From Akebia trifoliata (lineage: Eukaryota; Streptophyta; Magnoliopsida; Ranunculales; Lardizabalaceae), in assembly GCA_017979445.1 (NCBI GenBank), contig CM030719.1:26617317-26681316 (forward strand): DNA of 64,000 nucleotides. The letters are read 5' to 3'. This document shows, piece after piece, positions 47,255 to 59,046 of the stretch (positions within the stretch are counted from its first letter, which is position 1; each line of letters opens with the position of its first letter). The translations under genes and the position numbers were made by a program. Under the pieces are notes generated by a model that worked only from the letters and a program-made list of their open reading frames with translations, was not told the DNA's origin and did not search any database.

Positions 47255-47575
47255 ATGAGGATGTTTCATGGGATAGTTTAAACACTCAAAGAGCATCCTC
47301 ACAACAACAACAAAAATCAGTCTTTTCCAGAATTTCTAACACATTCAAAAGTGGTATACAAATTAATATAAAAGTTAATGGTTCATTCTTCTTCAATTTG
47401 TAAACCACTTTTAATGGAGTTAGAGAATTTAGAATGAGCAAATTTTTTTTTGTGATATGATTTCCACATCATAGAGATCATCGTCGCAAAAAATGTAGGA
47501 GTTCGTCTAATTCCAGAACTTTTAGCCCATCTGGATTGTCAAATAAGTGTTGTCACCTGATCCCAACCCTATATA
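47255..47575. mobile_element. Diverged (TA)n foldback family copy
   Basis: Retains agcatcctcacaacaa...aaaatcagtc, taaaccacttttaatggagt and atcatagagatcatcgtcgc in family order, followed by tatatatgtcgg. The arms are heavily mutated. Confidence 0.5.
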
Positions 47576-47929
47576 TGTCGGATCCTCTAACAGATGATCA
47601 AGCATGTTTGTGGTGCGTTGCAACAAGGGTTTGAGGTTATGATTTTGTGGGAGTTCATTTGAGGAGTATATACATGATGGAGCTTGTTAGTGAATTTTAC
47701 CTAAGGTCGAGAATGTAGGAGTTCGTCTCAAACTCATATCTCAATCAAAACTGAAAAATGGAGAATCAGTTTTTGTTAGCTAGGTAACAAAGACTCCATA
47801 TATTGAATTGGGAAATTTAACAAAAGTTGTGCATTCATGTTTTGAGAATTTTCTCAATATATATATATATTAATTATTTTGGTAAATATTTTTTAACAAA
47901 ATGGTTAGGTATATAATTTTTGCAAAGAA

Positions 47930-48540
47930 AAATACTTTCCTTACTAACTTAGTAAGATTTTAAGCCTTATTAATGGTTGTTTTGCTAAAATGGATTACCA
48001 CATTGGCAATCCAACACCATAACCCTCTAAATTTCATTAAAAAAACTCAGATATAAAAGATAAAAATTGGATAGCTACTAAACTTTCATAGAACTCCTAA
48101 ATTTAAATTTAAAATTAAAATTCAATAGCGAAATAATTTTTTTTTTTTTAAGTTCATAGAATTCTATCATCTACAATCCTAAAACACCGAATCATGGTTT
48201 TGGTTGCCACAAGGTAAGGCCGGCCCTTGGTAAGAATCCTTCATGGAATCAAAAAAATATGATCTAATGCTTCAAGGTTGTAGAGGAGAAAATTCAATGA
48301 ACTTTGAAAGGAAAAAAAAATTACTATTTTACCATTGAATTTTAATTTTAAGATTGAGAGTGAAGTAGAAGTTTAGTAATCGTCAATTTTCAAAACCTTG
48401 GATCAAACTCAAGAGAAATTATTTTATGACCCTATTTTTATATGAGTTTTTCAATGAAGTTGTTTTGAGCAAATTGACCCTTAGTAAAACTTAAAATCTT
48501 GCTATGATGTTAAGGAAAATATTTCTCAAAAAAATATCTT
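47930..48540. mobile_element. Foldback of about 600 bp (TTAGTAAGATTT family)
   Basis: The left arm reads acttagtaagattttaagcc, aaatttaaaattaaaattca and gaatcatggttttggttgcc. The right arm carries the inverse, with tgaattttaattttaagatt, cttagtaaaacttaaaatct and a similar end. Each arm is about 300 bp and imperfect. A shorter palindrome with the same words follows at 48590-48815, and single-arm copies lie at 33405 and 39930. No coding capacity. Confidence 0.65.
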
Positions 48541-48589
48541 AATTGTTTTGATAATTTTTATTTTATTTAAAAAATAAAAATAAAAAAGT

Positions 48590-48815
48590 CCTCCTTACGA
48601 AGTTAGTAAAGATTTCACCCTTATTAAGGGTCCTTCGGCTCATTTCTTGGCATCGAAAAACATAATCTTGAAAAAAAAAAGTTATTTTATCACGGTTGAA
48701 TTTCATTTAACCATTCCTTTTCAAAACCTTGGATTTAGATTTCTAATGTGAAAAAATATTTGAACAAAACGAGGCTTAGTAATGCTCAAAATCTTACTAT
48801 GTAAGGACAGTGACT
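48590..48815. mobile_element. Shorter foldback of the same family
   Basis: cgaagttagtaaagatttca at the left is answered by gcttagtaatgctcaaaatc at the right, with ttgaatttcatttaaccatt between the arms. Confidence 0.5.
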
Positions 48816-49317
48816 TGAACGAAAAAATATTGCGCTTTGAGCAAAAATTAGATAATAATAAGTACTACAAGGACGGTGACTTGTACGATAAAAACACATG
48901 ATGACGTCATCTTTGATAGTAAGATTTTACCGTTACTTGCTAGTTGTTTCTCAAAATGGTTAAAAAAAATTACGTTAAAAAGAAACCAAATTAAACTTTA
49001 AAAATAAATAAATAAATTCTCTCCGATCATAACTACTGCCACGTCTACAACTAATCTTCCACACATACTTTTACCTTCAAGTGGAGGGAACAGTAATAAA
49101 TGATCAAAAAGATGAATCGATTGGTGTGTATTAATGTCATTGAGAGATTAAGATGAGTGGTTGGAGTTTTTCTGGTTCGATCCGCACAAATACAGGTGAA
49201 GCAGTTGTTACTTTAAATATTAGGTTGTTGTGAGACTCAAATGATGCCAACACACAAATCAGTAGGATATCTGATTTCGATTTTAAATCAGTGATTCTTA
49301 CTTTATTTCGTCGGCTG
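48816..49317. other. Intergenic, no gene seen
   Basis: AT-rich spacer without supported frame. Confidence 0.45.
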
Positions 49318-49790
49318 ATGATTTTGAATTTTATACTGAAAATGCCCTCAAAAAATTATTCTTTTTACCAAAATACCTCTGGATGCAATTTTTCAAGGTG
49401 TATTTATTGCACTTTGACGTGTGCCCTTAGTGCACATGTTAACAAGACCCTTTATTTGTTTGTACTCGTTATGTTGAAGTTTTGGGTGGAGCTGTAAATG
49501 AGTTATTTACAATTCCAACTAACTGATCATTTTAATTGCGAAAATGTGAATGATCATTTTTTCGTTGAAAAAAGATTCAGAATAGTAATAAATTCAAAGG
49601 GTTTTAAAGTGACTAATTGGAAATAATCTCTTTAAACCTGTGAAATAATCATTTTAAAAACACCTAATTCGTTATCATCCATGATTTGGTAATAAAAATG
49701 AATAGTGAGCTAGAATTGTAAATTATGCAAAAGTTGGTCACTTTTTCGTAAATATCCCTAAAGTTTTATTTCTAAGAAATGAAATTGAAG
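49318..49790. repeat. Two adjacent small repeats (AAGTGCAATAAAT and GATCATTTT families)
   Basis: 49318-49452 carries gtgtatttattgcacttt and gtgcccttagtgcacatgtt, as in 60899-61051. 49490-49790 carries ctgatcattttaattgcgaa, gtgaatgatcattttttcgt, ttttaaagtgac and ctctttaaacctgtg, the family at 45160. Confidence 0.5.
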
Positions 49791-50265
49791 TTCAAAGTAA
49801 TATTTGTGGAAGATTTTGAAAACTGCATGAACAGTTGAATGATTGTGAAATACAAAGAAGATTTTCTTTTGTGTCTATCTGATAAAAAATTTTGAATTTG
49901 AAAGGAAAATAAGATAAATAATTTTGTAAAGAGAAATTAAATTTTTTGTTGATAGTCGATCTGAAAATTTTAAAATGTATCTCTCACAATGCTTTAAATG
50001 AATTTTAGATATTAAATAATAATTTACTCCATATTACCATTGTACACGACATGCTTTCTCATTTTGATCTTTTCTGTTTGAAAAATAATATATGGACATG
50101 GTGTAGTTTTTTGTAGATTAAGAGTTTTATCACCCTCGTTTGTTAACAACAAATTATCGCTCTTCTTCTTTATTCCTATTATTTTTCAAATTTATTTTAA
50201 TTGTTTTATTTGATAATTATCCAATCTATATATTATGGATGATAATTTCAATATTTTAGGTTATT
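49791..50265. other. Intergenic, no gene seen
   Basis: Very AT-rich. No frame supported. Confidence 0.45.
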
Positions 50266-50267
50266 TG

Positions 50268-50450
50268 GCCTCCTTCAAAATTTTGAAAGAATCCTCTTTG
50301 CACCATGACACTTGGATTTTTGCATTTAATTCACATCTTTACTTTTTCATTAATATTTGGCATACCTCCTCTAATATGTCACTTGTCAAAGTGTGAAGAG
50401 GGTTCCTTCAAAATTTTGAAATAGACTGCCCGTTTCAAAGGTTTTTTCAT
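50268..50450. mobile_element. Small foldback (CTTCAAAATTTTGAAAGA)
   Basis: cctccttcaaaattttgaaa with ctctttgcaccatgacactt at the left is answered by cacttgtcaaagtgtgaaga and ttccttcaaaattttgaa at the right, arms of about 70 bp. The sequence caaaattttg is itself palindromic. Confidence 0.6.
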
Positions 50451-51017
50451 TATAAATTAGGACCTCCGCTTGGGAATTAGTGTAGCTAGAAATAGATTTG
50501 ACATTTAAGAGGTGAAAGTAAGGCCATGTGCGTTTGAATGAATTATTTGGTTGGGCATACTTGTCAAATTAACAGTCAAGTGAATTAATTCCAATTTTTA
50601 CATAGTCTGACACATTAATTATTGACTCTTTTTCCACAACTGATCTCACATTGATATATTTTTCAAAATCGGATCAAGTCATACAACATTATCAAGACCA
50701 CGGGAACCTTCACCAACCACCAAATCTTACCATCTACCTTATCCCATGCCTTGAACGGAATTACTCAGCGAGCGACTAAGCTCACGAAACTAATTATATA
50801 GGAAGTTAGCAAGAATGACTTCTTCCGAAAAAGCCTTGTGATGAATTAAGTGTGGAGTATATATTATCCTTTGTGATGACATGTAGACATGATTGGGTGT
50901 GCTAGTCATGCTACATCAACATACATGACAGGTTTTACAATGTGGCACAATGCATGAAAAAATTGGTCCAATGTTAGTGGCATTTCGGTTGCCCGATGAG
51001 GTGGGTTTATTCTCAAG

Positions 51018-51222
51018 GTTGGGGTCGATAGACTTGTGAAAGTGAACTTCACATACAATCTCAACCATATATATGTGAGATCCAATGATTGAGATTTATC
51101 GTAGAGATCCATAATATATTCTTGGGATATATTATCCCAACCATTGATCTCACACATACACACGGTTGAGATTGTGTATGAATATATGTGTTCACTTTTC
51201 ATATGTCTGCGGATCCCAATCC
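51018..51222. mobile_element. MITE-like foldback (about 205 bp)
   Basis: Left arm: ggttggggtcgatagacttg, gtgaacttcacatacaatct and caaccatatatatgtgagat. Right arm inverted: atctcacacatacacacggt, gagattgtgtatgaatatat, gtgttcacttttcatatgtc and tgcggatcccaatcc. The two long open frames over it on opposite strands (50906-51202 and 51144-51341) are consequences of the palindrome. Confidence 0.65.
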
Positions 51223-51341
51223 TTATTATAATTCATATCACCTGGTGTAGAATAAAGAAAAAAGATATGCCATTCAATAAAATTTTTATTAAAGAAGTTG
51301 AATCATTTGTGCATTTTAGAAAAAGAAAAGTTTCCTTTTAA

Positions 51342-52170
51342 AATAAAGTTAACATCTTTAGTGCTATATATCTGCTAACGTCTAAGACTTCATAAGAACG
51401 TTACTATTATCCACTAAATTCATTTTTCAATAATATCCCTTATCATTTTATTTTTTAGTGAAAAAGATACAAATATGCTGATCTTTTACGTAATAAATGC
51501 TAAAAGTATTTTAATATAAATGTTAGTAACCTTAGAACAGGTAATTTTAATTTGCTTGGTTAGCAAAGGAAGTGTTATATATATATCATATCGGATATAG
51601 GTCAGTTCAAATCCAATTTCTTATACACAACATAAATAAACTTTATATATTTAAATAAAATATATAATTTGCACAAGTCTGGTGTAATCTGATCAGAATG
51701 GATCGGATATCGGGTCTGATCCGATACATTGACAGGCCCTGATATCTGCCATGTTTATAACTATTCCTTGGCCCTTTCATCATTTAATCTCCTTCTATTA
51801 AGTACATGTAAGTCCACTCATTCTTTCCCCATATTTATGTTAAATGTACGTGGGGTAGCAAATAATAAATTCTCAAAAGGACTACACATTGAATTCATGA
51901 GCTGGCAATAATTAATGATAAACAACCATATATATATATATTTACCTGCATTTTTTTACTTCTTTTATTTTTTTTCTTTCTTTTTTATTTTTTTCTTTTT
52001 TTTATATTTTTAAATCTTTCAATTTTTCACATTTTTTTTCAAATATCAATGTTTATGGGGGAAGTTACCAACTTAGGTATGTTGGTGAGGCTTGTGAAAT
52101 GTTGATGCCAAGACATAGATGCTCATCTTGTGAAAAGATAAATAATTTTTATATTTTTATATTTTTATAT
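51342..52170. other. Intergenic, no gene seen
   Basis: Includes at 51590-51745 a ggatcggatatcgggtctga-type segment ending cattgacaggccctg, probably one end of a decayed hAT-type element, and a T-rich stretch at 51945-52025. Confidence 0.45.
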
Positions 52171-52341
52171 TTTTTTTTTTATCAAAACTTTTTCGATAGT
52201 CTTTTGAGATGGGACTAATCCCTACAGTTGCATTCCTCGAATCCGATGGAAGTTTTTCAATGTGCAATAGAATAAGTTAGGAGGCTACAATTAGAGTGAA
52301 CAAACCCTGTCGATAGTTTACCTCTGAGCCACGCCCGAAGG
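52171..52341 (-). mobile_element. tRNA-derived SINE
   Basis: Read on the minus strand it begins gggcgtggctcagaggtaaa, containing a pol III A box (TGGCTCAGAGGTAA). It has a B-box-like ggattcgaggaatgc about 95 nt later and ends in gataaaaaaaaaaa, a poly-A tail. A longer than usual A-to-B distance and lack of a provable target duplication leave some doubt. Confidence 0.6.
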
Positions 52342-52990
52342 GCTTCATTCCTTTCCAATATTGCTTTTAGAGTACTTGATTACCTTAAGTTTTTAAAGTG
52401 GTCGCATGACCATCTTTGGATCGTCGTTTGAAAATTAGTTATTTTATAAATATGATTACAAAATGATTCAAACTTAATTATAAAAAATTAAAATTAAGGG
52501 TGAAAATCACCTAACAAGTTAAGTTTTGAAAGAGTGGTAAGTACTTAATGAATCAATGGATCCAAAAGTACAATGAGTTTGTATAATCATAGATAATCGT
52601 AACTGGGGCCATTTGAATAATGTAACTTGGAATTTGAATCCGACAAAATAGTTTCAATGACCTGGGCATTACTCCAATCATGCTAAGCCTTCAAAGTCGG
52701 TACCTTATAAACCCCACCATTTGGTTGGGTGATCAAGGAGTGATTTTTGGTTCAAAATGCTGACAGAATCTTCAGGGGTAGTTTTGTAAAAAGTTCTGGC
52801 CATCGAAAAGGTAAGGTTATTGTAAAAAAAATTCAACCCATTTAAAATAAAAAACTTCTATTGCCACACCAACTTTTGCTGGCACGGTCCCAAGATGTGT
52901 GCTAATTTTTTAATGATTTACATATGAATTGAGGTGGTGTGATAATAGAATCTCTTTATAAATAAATAAAAAGTATTATGTGTCTTGTTT
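52342..52990. other. Intergenic, no gene seen
   Basis: Contains the phrase attgccacaccaacttttgc at 52859, a repeat end also seen at 43560. No coding frame supported. Confidence 0.45.
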
Positions 52991-52993
52991 GAT

Positions 52994-53302
52994 CTTGACT
53001 TCCAAAATGAGCGGTCACTGAACTCCCAAATTTAAAATTTAATGAAATTTTTTGTTTTCTTGATTTTTCTTTCTTCAAGAATTCATAAAATTTCATCATT
53101 TATATGAGATGTAATTATATAGACCGAAGAACCACTTACCTATATGGATCGCATGTCCATGTGGCATTCACAAACATGATCCGGTCCCACAAACAACAAA
53201 CAGAAAAATCAGAAGTAGAAAAAGATTTGTTTTCACCTTTGAATTTCAATTTAAAATATGGGAGTTCAGTAGATGTTCATTTTCAAAGTCTCATATGAAA
53301 AA
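52994..53302. mobile_element. Foldback of about 310 bp
   Basis: caaaatgagcggtcactgaa and ctcccaaatttaaaatttaa at the left are answered by tttcaatttaaaatatggga, gttcagtagatgttcatttt and caaagtc at the right. The central part contains catatggatcgcatgtccat. Part of the same broad TTTAAAATTT foldback group as 47930. Confidence 0.6.
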
Positions 53303-53785
53303 AATAAAAATTAAATAAAATAATTATGGACTTTTTTTTTTTTTCAAACCTAATCTAAACAATTAATTACAGAGAGTTTAGGTGTCATCTGGACCTATGT
53401 GACGGTCCACATGGCCCAAATGAGGAGCAGAGCTCAGTCCAGGCTCTACTACATGGTCCTTTAGTCCATGCAATCTTTTCCCTGTCCACAAACAGCTGAT
53501 AAGATGCAGCCTACTTATTAAGCCCAAAACATTAAGCAGAGCCCAATACAAGCCCATTGGGCCCATATTGGCCTCAGATAACTTAAGGTACAGCTCCTAT
53601 TCATTGACTAAATTCTTAATCCCATCTCTTAGGTCAAGTATATGATAAATGACTTTTTTCAATTCCAACAACTTTTTTTTTTTTTAAATTGTAATCTTCA
53701 ACACTATTGGATTTCTTTGGATGCAATGTTTACTGAAAAAATGATTTTTTTTCTGGAAAATAATCTTTGTGAAAATGAGTAGGGT
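53303..53785. other. Intergenic, no gene seen
   Basis: 53380-53580 is GC-richer and open on the minus strand for 62 codons (53566-53378), but the predicted peptide matches nothing I know and the stretch resembles the gggccc-rich hAT-type repeats. Confidence 0.4.
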
Positions 53786-53789
53786 TTAA

Positions 53790-54070
53790 AATGGGTAAGT
53801 TTGGCCGGATCTTAGTATATCCAGATCCGATAATATCAGATCGGTCAAAGATTTTTTTTGTTGCTATATTTCTTTTCTAATTGCTACACAATTCTATTTT
53901 ACTATTATAGTTTTTTTTTTTTTTTTTAAATAAGAATTCATCTTCCATTAAAGTTGTAGAAAAAAAAATATTTTGAAAAACATAAAAATATAATTTTCAA
54001 AGTATTATATCATTTGGATCTGAATGGAAATAGGGATCCGATTCATATCGAGGGACATTAAACCATCGTC
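53790..54070. repeat. Dispersed repeat shared with 22120-22400
   Basis: Same order of words as the copy at 22120: ggatc-rich start, T-rich centre with ctattttactattatagttt, taaaaatata, then ggatctgaatggaaataggg and ccgattcatatcg. Confidence 0.5.
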
Positions 54071-54228
54071 AACCCATTTTTTATTTGGGTATACTCCAAG
54101 GGTCCTAACCCACTAAATTCTGGTTCACATCACTCAGATTTGGGATAAAATCCAACCAACCTATTTTATTTATGCCCTATTCAGGAAAGCTAAAAATATG
54201 ACCAATCCTAAAGCTAGGATGCAGAGTT

Positions 54229-54497
54229 TTAATACCTCAAATCACGAATACACAACAAAAAAAAAAAAAAATTGCAGAAGAAAACCATGTCAGCATGAGT
54301 AATTAAATAATTTTTACAAAATACGATAATATGCAATGATGATGATGATCCCATTACAATAAAGCATACATCTGATACAAGATGAAAAGTAAAACTCATC
54401 CCATACTTCCACTTGAAACCAAGATAAAATTTCTTAGCAAAATAGCTCTTCCTAACCAAGATCTCCTCTTTACAAGCGGGAAGGGGTAGTGTTTCGA
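54229..54497 (-). other. Probable LFR 3' untranslated region
   Basis: Sequence directly after the LFR stop codon on the minus strand. It is T-rich and has tgtatgctttattgtaatgg about 140 nt after the stop, but no canonical AATAAA in sense orientation. An open frame through it (54510-54229) overlaps the end of LFR in another frame and is not a gene. Confidence 0.45.
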
Positions 54498-57400
54498 TTA
54501 CATGCCCCAAATTCCATGTGCTGTTGCCACTTTGTTGTTAGGCCTGGATGTCAACTCATACAATATCCTGGCAAAGGTGTCGGAATGTCTACCATCGGTG
54601 AAAAGTATCTCTGCAAAGGCATTTTCATAGGCAAGAAGCAAAGCCTTGTTCTGTGGCTCTGCGACAAGACTCTCAAGTATCATAGCTGCTTTCCTGCAGA
54701 CTTCGGGTACGGGGTGAGGAGTTTTGATCACTTTCAGAAGCCTATCAACTGCCCTGAATTAAAGAAAATAAACGTAAATATTCAGCCCTAGTAATGTTTG
54801 TTTTTTTTTTTTTACAAATAAGAAAACCTCACCATCGCTCACTTGCAAGCTTCAATCTGCAGTCCATATTGACTTCTGAAAGGTTATAGAGTGCCCCAAC
54901 AGCTGCTGCTTGAGCATCTACTGCTGGTAAGCTCAGAAGATCAACTAACCGCTTATATATCTGCAATACCAATCAGGCATTTGTCAAGATGTTTGGGTGT
55001 AAATTTTCATCGAGATTATATGAATGTTGTACAACAAAAAAATGACAAAGAAAAAATCATATTTCAAGTGCATAATAATGAAAGCAATGAGAAGGGAAAG
55101 AATATGAACCTGTGGAGCAAAGGGAAGAAGGAATGGTTCGTTATCGGGATTTATTATTAGGCGGCCAAGCAATTCAGCGGCTGCACAATGCCAAGCCTTG
55201 ACGGAGGACCCCAGGATCCCCATGATGGCTTGAACTGCTCGTTTCTCGCTGGTTGGGTCAAAAGAAATACATGAAAATTTTCAACTCAGAAGACAGACTA
55301 GAATCTAGGGCTACAACTTGGGCGGGCTAAATCCAAACCCTATGGGTTCAACCCGACCTTGGGGCAGGTTTTAGGCACAAAATATTAACCAGGGTTTGGG
55401 CAAAAAAAATTTTGACCAAAATCAAATTGGGTTGGGTCCGGGCATAGATATAGGATTTTCCTGAACCCGAATTTAATATGGTTATAATTTAAAAATATTT
55501 TAAAATATCTTTGTTTCTTTCTCATTCACAATTCACATTTCAAACTTTAGTTAATTATCATCATCTTTTTTAGGACAAATAATCGTAAGCTATGATTATT
55601 ACTAAATTATCTAGAATTAATGAGGAAGGAGTCAACCCAACTTGGGTTGGGCTTGGATTGACCATTTTATGCCCGAGGTCGGGTTGGGCACAGGCTTGGG
55701 TTGGTGTTTGTCGAGTGAGGGTTGGTCACGGGTTGATCCCCAACCTGCCCTAGTTGCACCCCTACTAGAATGTGTTTAAGCAAATATTAAATCAAATTCA
55801 TTACGTTATTTTGATATAGGATGGTTTGGAAGAGCTGAAAATACGGAGGTCCAGCAATGGTGCTAAATTCACGATCGTCTCAAGGGCATTCGTTATGACC
55901 TCCTCGTCCTCTGTCATGACATGGCAAAATTGTTAAAAAGCATGTCAGACTAAACCCACAGCCACAAATCTCATTAGCAGAACCCATTGGTAGGGAACTT
56001 TTGGGACAACAAACTCCTAATTCAAGAAAATCAGGAAAAAAAATGCGACATACTATTTCATTCATTTACTTTAAAAGCTCATAACTACACCATTTCAGCA
56101 TTCATTCATCATCCCCATATATTCTACAGTCATTCTACGAACATGTTTTTTAGTGACATCATAATATCCAGCTCCTTTAAGTATAGATAATATTATGGTT
56201 GTATTGTTAAAGTGTTGTATTTTAATAAGTAAGCATTGGTCATATAACACTTCGGAAGAGCATCTTCACTTAACAAAAACATTCACACCAACCTCACCAT
56301 GTTTATGAATAACCAACCTGATCATAAAAATAGTCACTTCGGGTTTTTCTTTCCCATCATTCTAGTCAGCTCATACTATAATTGTTATACTAAGGTTAAC
56401 TGCAGACATTTGATCTTGATGCAGCTTAATTTAATTTGGATTTATGAAGAATCTCTCCCTAGTTTTACCTTGCATATCTCTCCCTAGTTCTAGTTTAATT
56501 CACAATTTCACTATTCTCATCAATCAATACTATACATGCAAGTAACATACACTACACAACATCCTTTGAACACGAGCACTTAATCCATCATAACTAATGC
56601 GAAAAGATACAAACTCAAGGCCGATCCCTGATGCAAATAATCTCTAACTGGAAACTCATAGAACACCAATTATCCTCACACTAGTTACAACTCGACTATA
56701 CAAGTCCTCGACAATGTAAACGAAGTTGTTTATGACTCGTCTTTTTTCTATTACTCACCGAATTAAATTTCTAGGGTCTCTACCATATGTTTTGCCCACA
56801 GCCCTAAGGCCATATGGAGATTCTTGCTATTTTCTTTTATACGACAAGGTGTCCCCACTCCCTTTGCAAGTGGGATCCCTATGGCAGGTAAGTTGCGGGT
56901 GGGGAGACTCAATCTCGCGACCCTAGGGAGCACATCCAGGTCGTTGAACCAGTATTCCACCACTCAAGTAATTTCTTCCTATTTTTCCAAAAGTTTATTG
57001 TTAATTATGCAATTAAAGAAACAGCCTCAATGGTTGACCTCCCTAGACTGAAGCCAAATTGGCTCTATGATATATTATTCCTTTTTTTCAATCTTTCTCC
57101 ACCACTCTTTCCCAAAGTTTCATTGTGAAGCCAATAAATTTTATCCACGATAATTGTTACAACTATGCGCATCTCCCTTGTTTTTCTTAATGAATGATCT
57201 CCCTTGTTCTTTTAGTACTTCTTAGTAGGCACTAGACTCTTTGTGTCTGCCATTTCCTTAATTTCCAAAATATTTGTTGAATAATTCACCCATCTTTTCC
57301 CAAAATTGCCTTTTAACTATCTCACCTAGTCCTACGTGGAGTGAATAAGCACTAATCACATCACCATATCTTATCAACTAATATAATCACCAAAAGCTTA

Positions 57401-58985
57401 CCACTCAAATCTCAACTCATGAAACATTACCTTCATAAATATTTCAACAAAGCAGCACGGTTGTACGACTATTAATTTATGGTATAACTAGTGTAGTTAA
57501 GGGCAAAAGGCACACTTAAGGCGCAAGGCAAGGTGCACACCTGAATAAAGTAAGGCACAATAAAATTAAAAAAATTAAAAAATTAAATAGTGAAAGGTGG
57601 GTTCTAGATATTTTACATTATGACCTGTACAAATATGAATTTTTACAAACAAGTTAAAGTTTTCAACACTTTAAGAAGAAGAACGATCAATAGTAAAAGA
57701 AAAAGTAGAGAGAAATAAGGAGAATAAAAAGAAGCGAAGAAAAAATAATTAGAAATAGAAGTAAAAGTAAAAGTATGCCAACAACATGTGTTGTTGCTGC
57801 TACAGCAGAACAATAACCATAGCTATCAATGGGTGGGTTCTTGTCAGACTTGGTTGAGCACTAATCAGACCCTAAAAAGGTGGGCTCAACCTTAGACTAG
57901 CCTAATACCCTGATCGGGCCTAAGTCAACTAAGTCCTAACAGGCTTGGGCTGAGTAACAATCACCAAATGTAAAATTCAATATTTTTAATGGTAAAAATT
58001 TGAACTTTCTAAATAAATTTTATTTTGTATGTAAAAAGTATACAATCAAATCTGAAATTAGTGTAACCAACAAGCGATTGGTGAGATGGCCAGGACCATG
58101 CCTCAAGAAGTAGAGGTCCTAAGTTCGAATCATTTCACCCACCCCTTGTTGGCAACAACCCTGGTGCTTTAAAGGCCAAGCACACAAGGCACGTGTTGGA
58201 AGTGGTGACAGGCATGTCCTTGGGATTATTCGGACTAAGTCTGGATACCGATGTATCAAAAAAAAAATTTCTGAAATTAGTAGGCGCATGCCCAGTGTGC
58301 CTCACATGTACTAAGGCGCCTTCTATTCCCCCCCGAGGCGCACTAAGGCACTTGCCTTGACAACATTGGGTATAACAGGTCTTCTAGGTGATACTCAAGT
58401 AATTTTTGGCACATGAGGGAAACTTCAAATTGGATAACTAGCAAAGTAACTAGAATACAAGATTCAACCTCTTATTGTTAATTAATTGAAGAAAAAATTG
58501 AAGGAAAAAAAAACCTAATCCTACAAATGTAATGCAAACGCCTAGGGGGGGCAGATCCTGACTAGGAAATTCGAAGTGCTAAAGTAACACTATGAAGAAC
58601 TAAGCATGGATAGACAACAAGTACTATTAATAGGGTAAAGCTATCCTCACCAGTGTTGTGATCTTCAATGCATTGGAACACCGTTTCTAAGCAATGCCTA
58701 TGTTGAGCCATAATCATCTCATTATCCGGCATGAAAGAAAAGTTACGAATGATATTTGAAGCAGCAACAGCACATTGTTGTTTTTCTGCCCGGCCTTCCT
58801 CGTCTAGATTAAACAAGCCATCTTCATCAAACCACCACTCCGAGGGATGATGCTTTGTCATCATGCCCTTACGACCCAAGGCACCTGAATTGGGTGGGAC
58901 AGATCCTGAGCTGCCAAAGAAAAGATAAATCATCTTCAGAATTTTGAATAGATGTTCTCGATATGGTAATCCACGGATATATATA

Positions 58986-59046
<61 letters not shown>

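Larger units (their letters stand above)
55911..58650 (-). other. LFR intron 4 (2740 bp)
   Basis: Largest LFR intron. It contains the SINE candidates at 56850 and 58063 and, at 57820-57960, a gggtggg/ggcctaag-rich segment resembling hAT-type repeats. Most of the remainder is unassigned AT-rich sequence without coding frames. Confidence 0.8.

Noticed and set aside
50906..51341. Two overlapping open frames of 98 and 65 codons on opposite strands
   Set aside because: Both fall across the 205-bp palindrome at 51018-51222; symmetry of the palindrome creates matching frames on both strands, with no protein-like composition.
54489..55160. Plus-strand open frames of 100 and 89 codons
   Set aside because: They are antisense shadows of LFR exons 6-8, whose minus-strand frame shows the conserved protein.
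58063..58160. Possible genuine tRNA gene (clear B box)
   Set aside because: No cloverleaf with paired acceptor stem can be formed; the A tail and 12-bp target duplication show it is a SINE.
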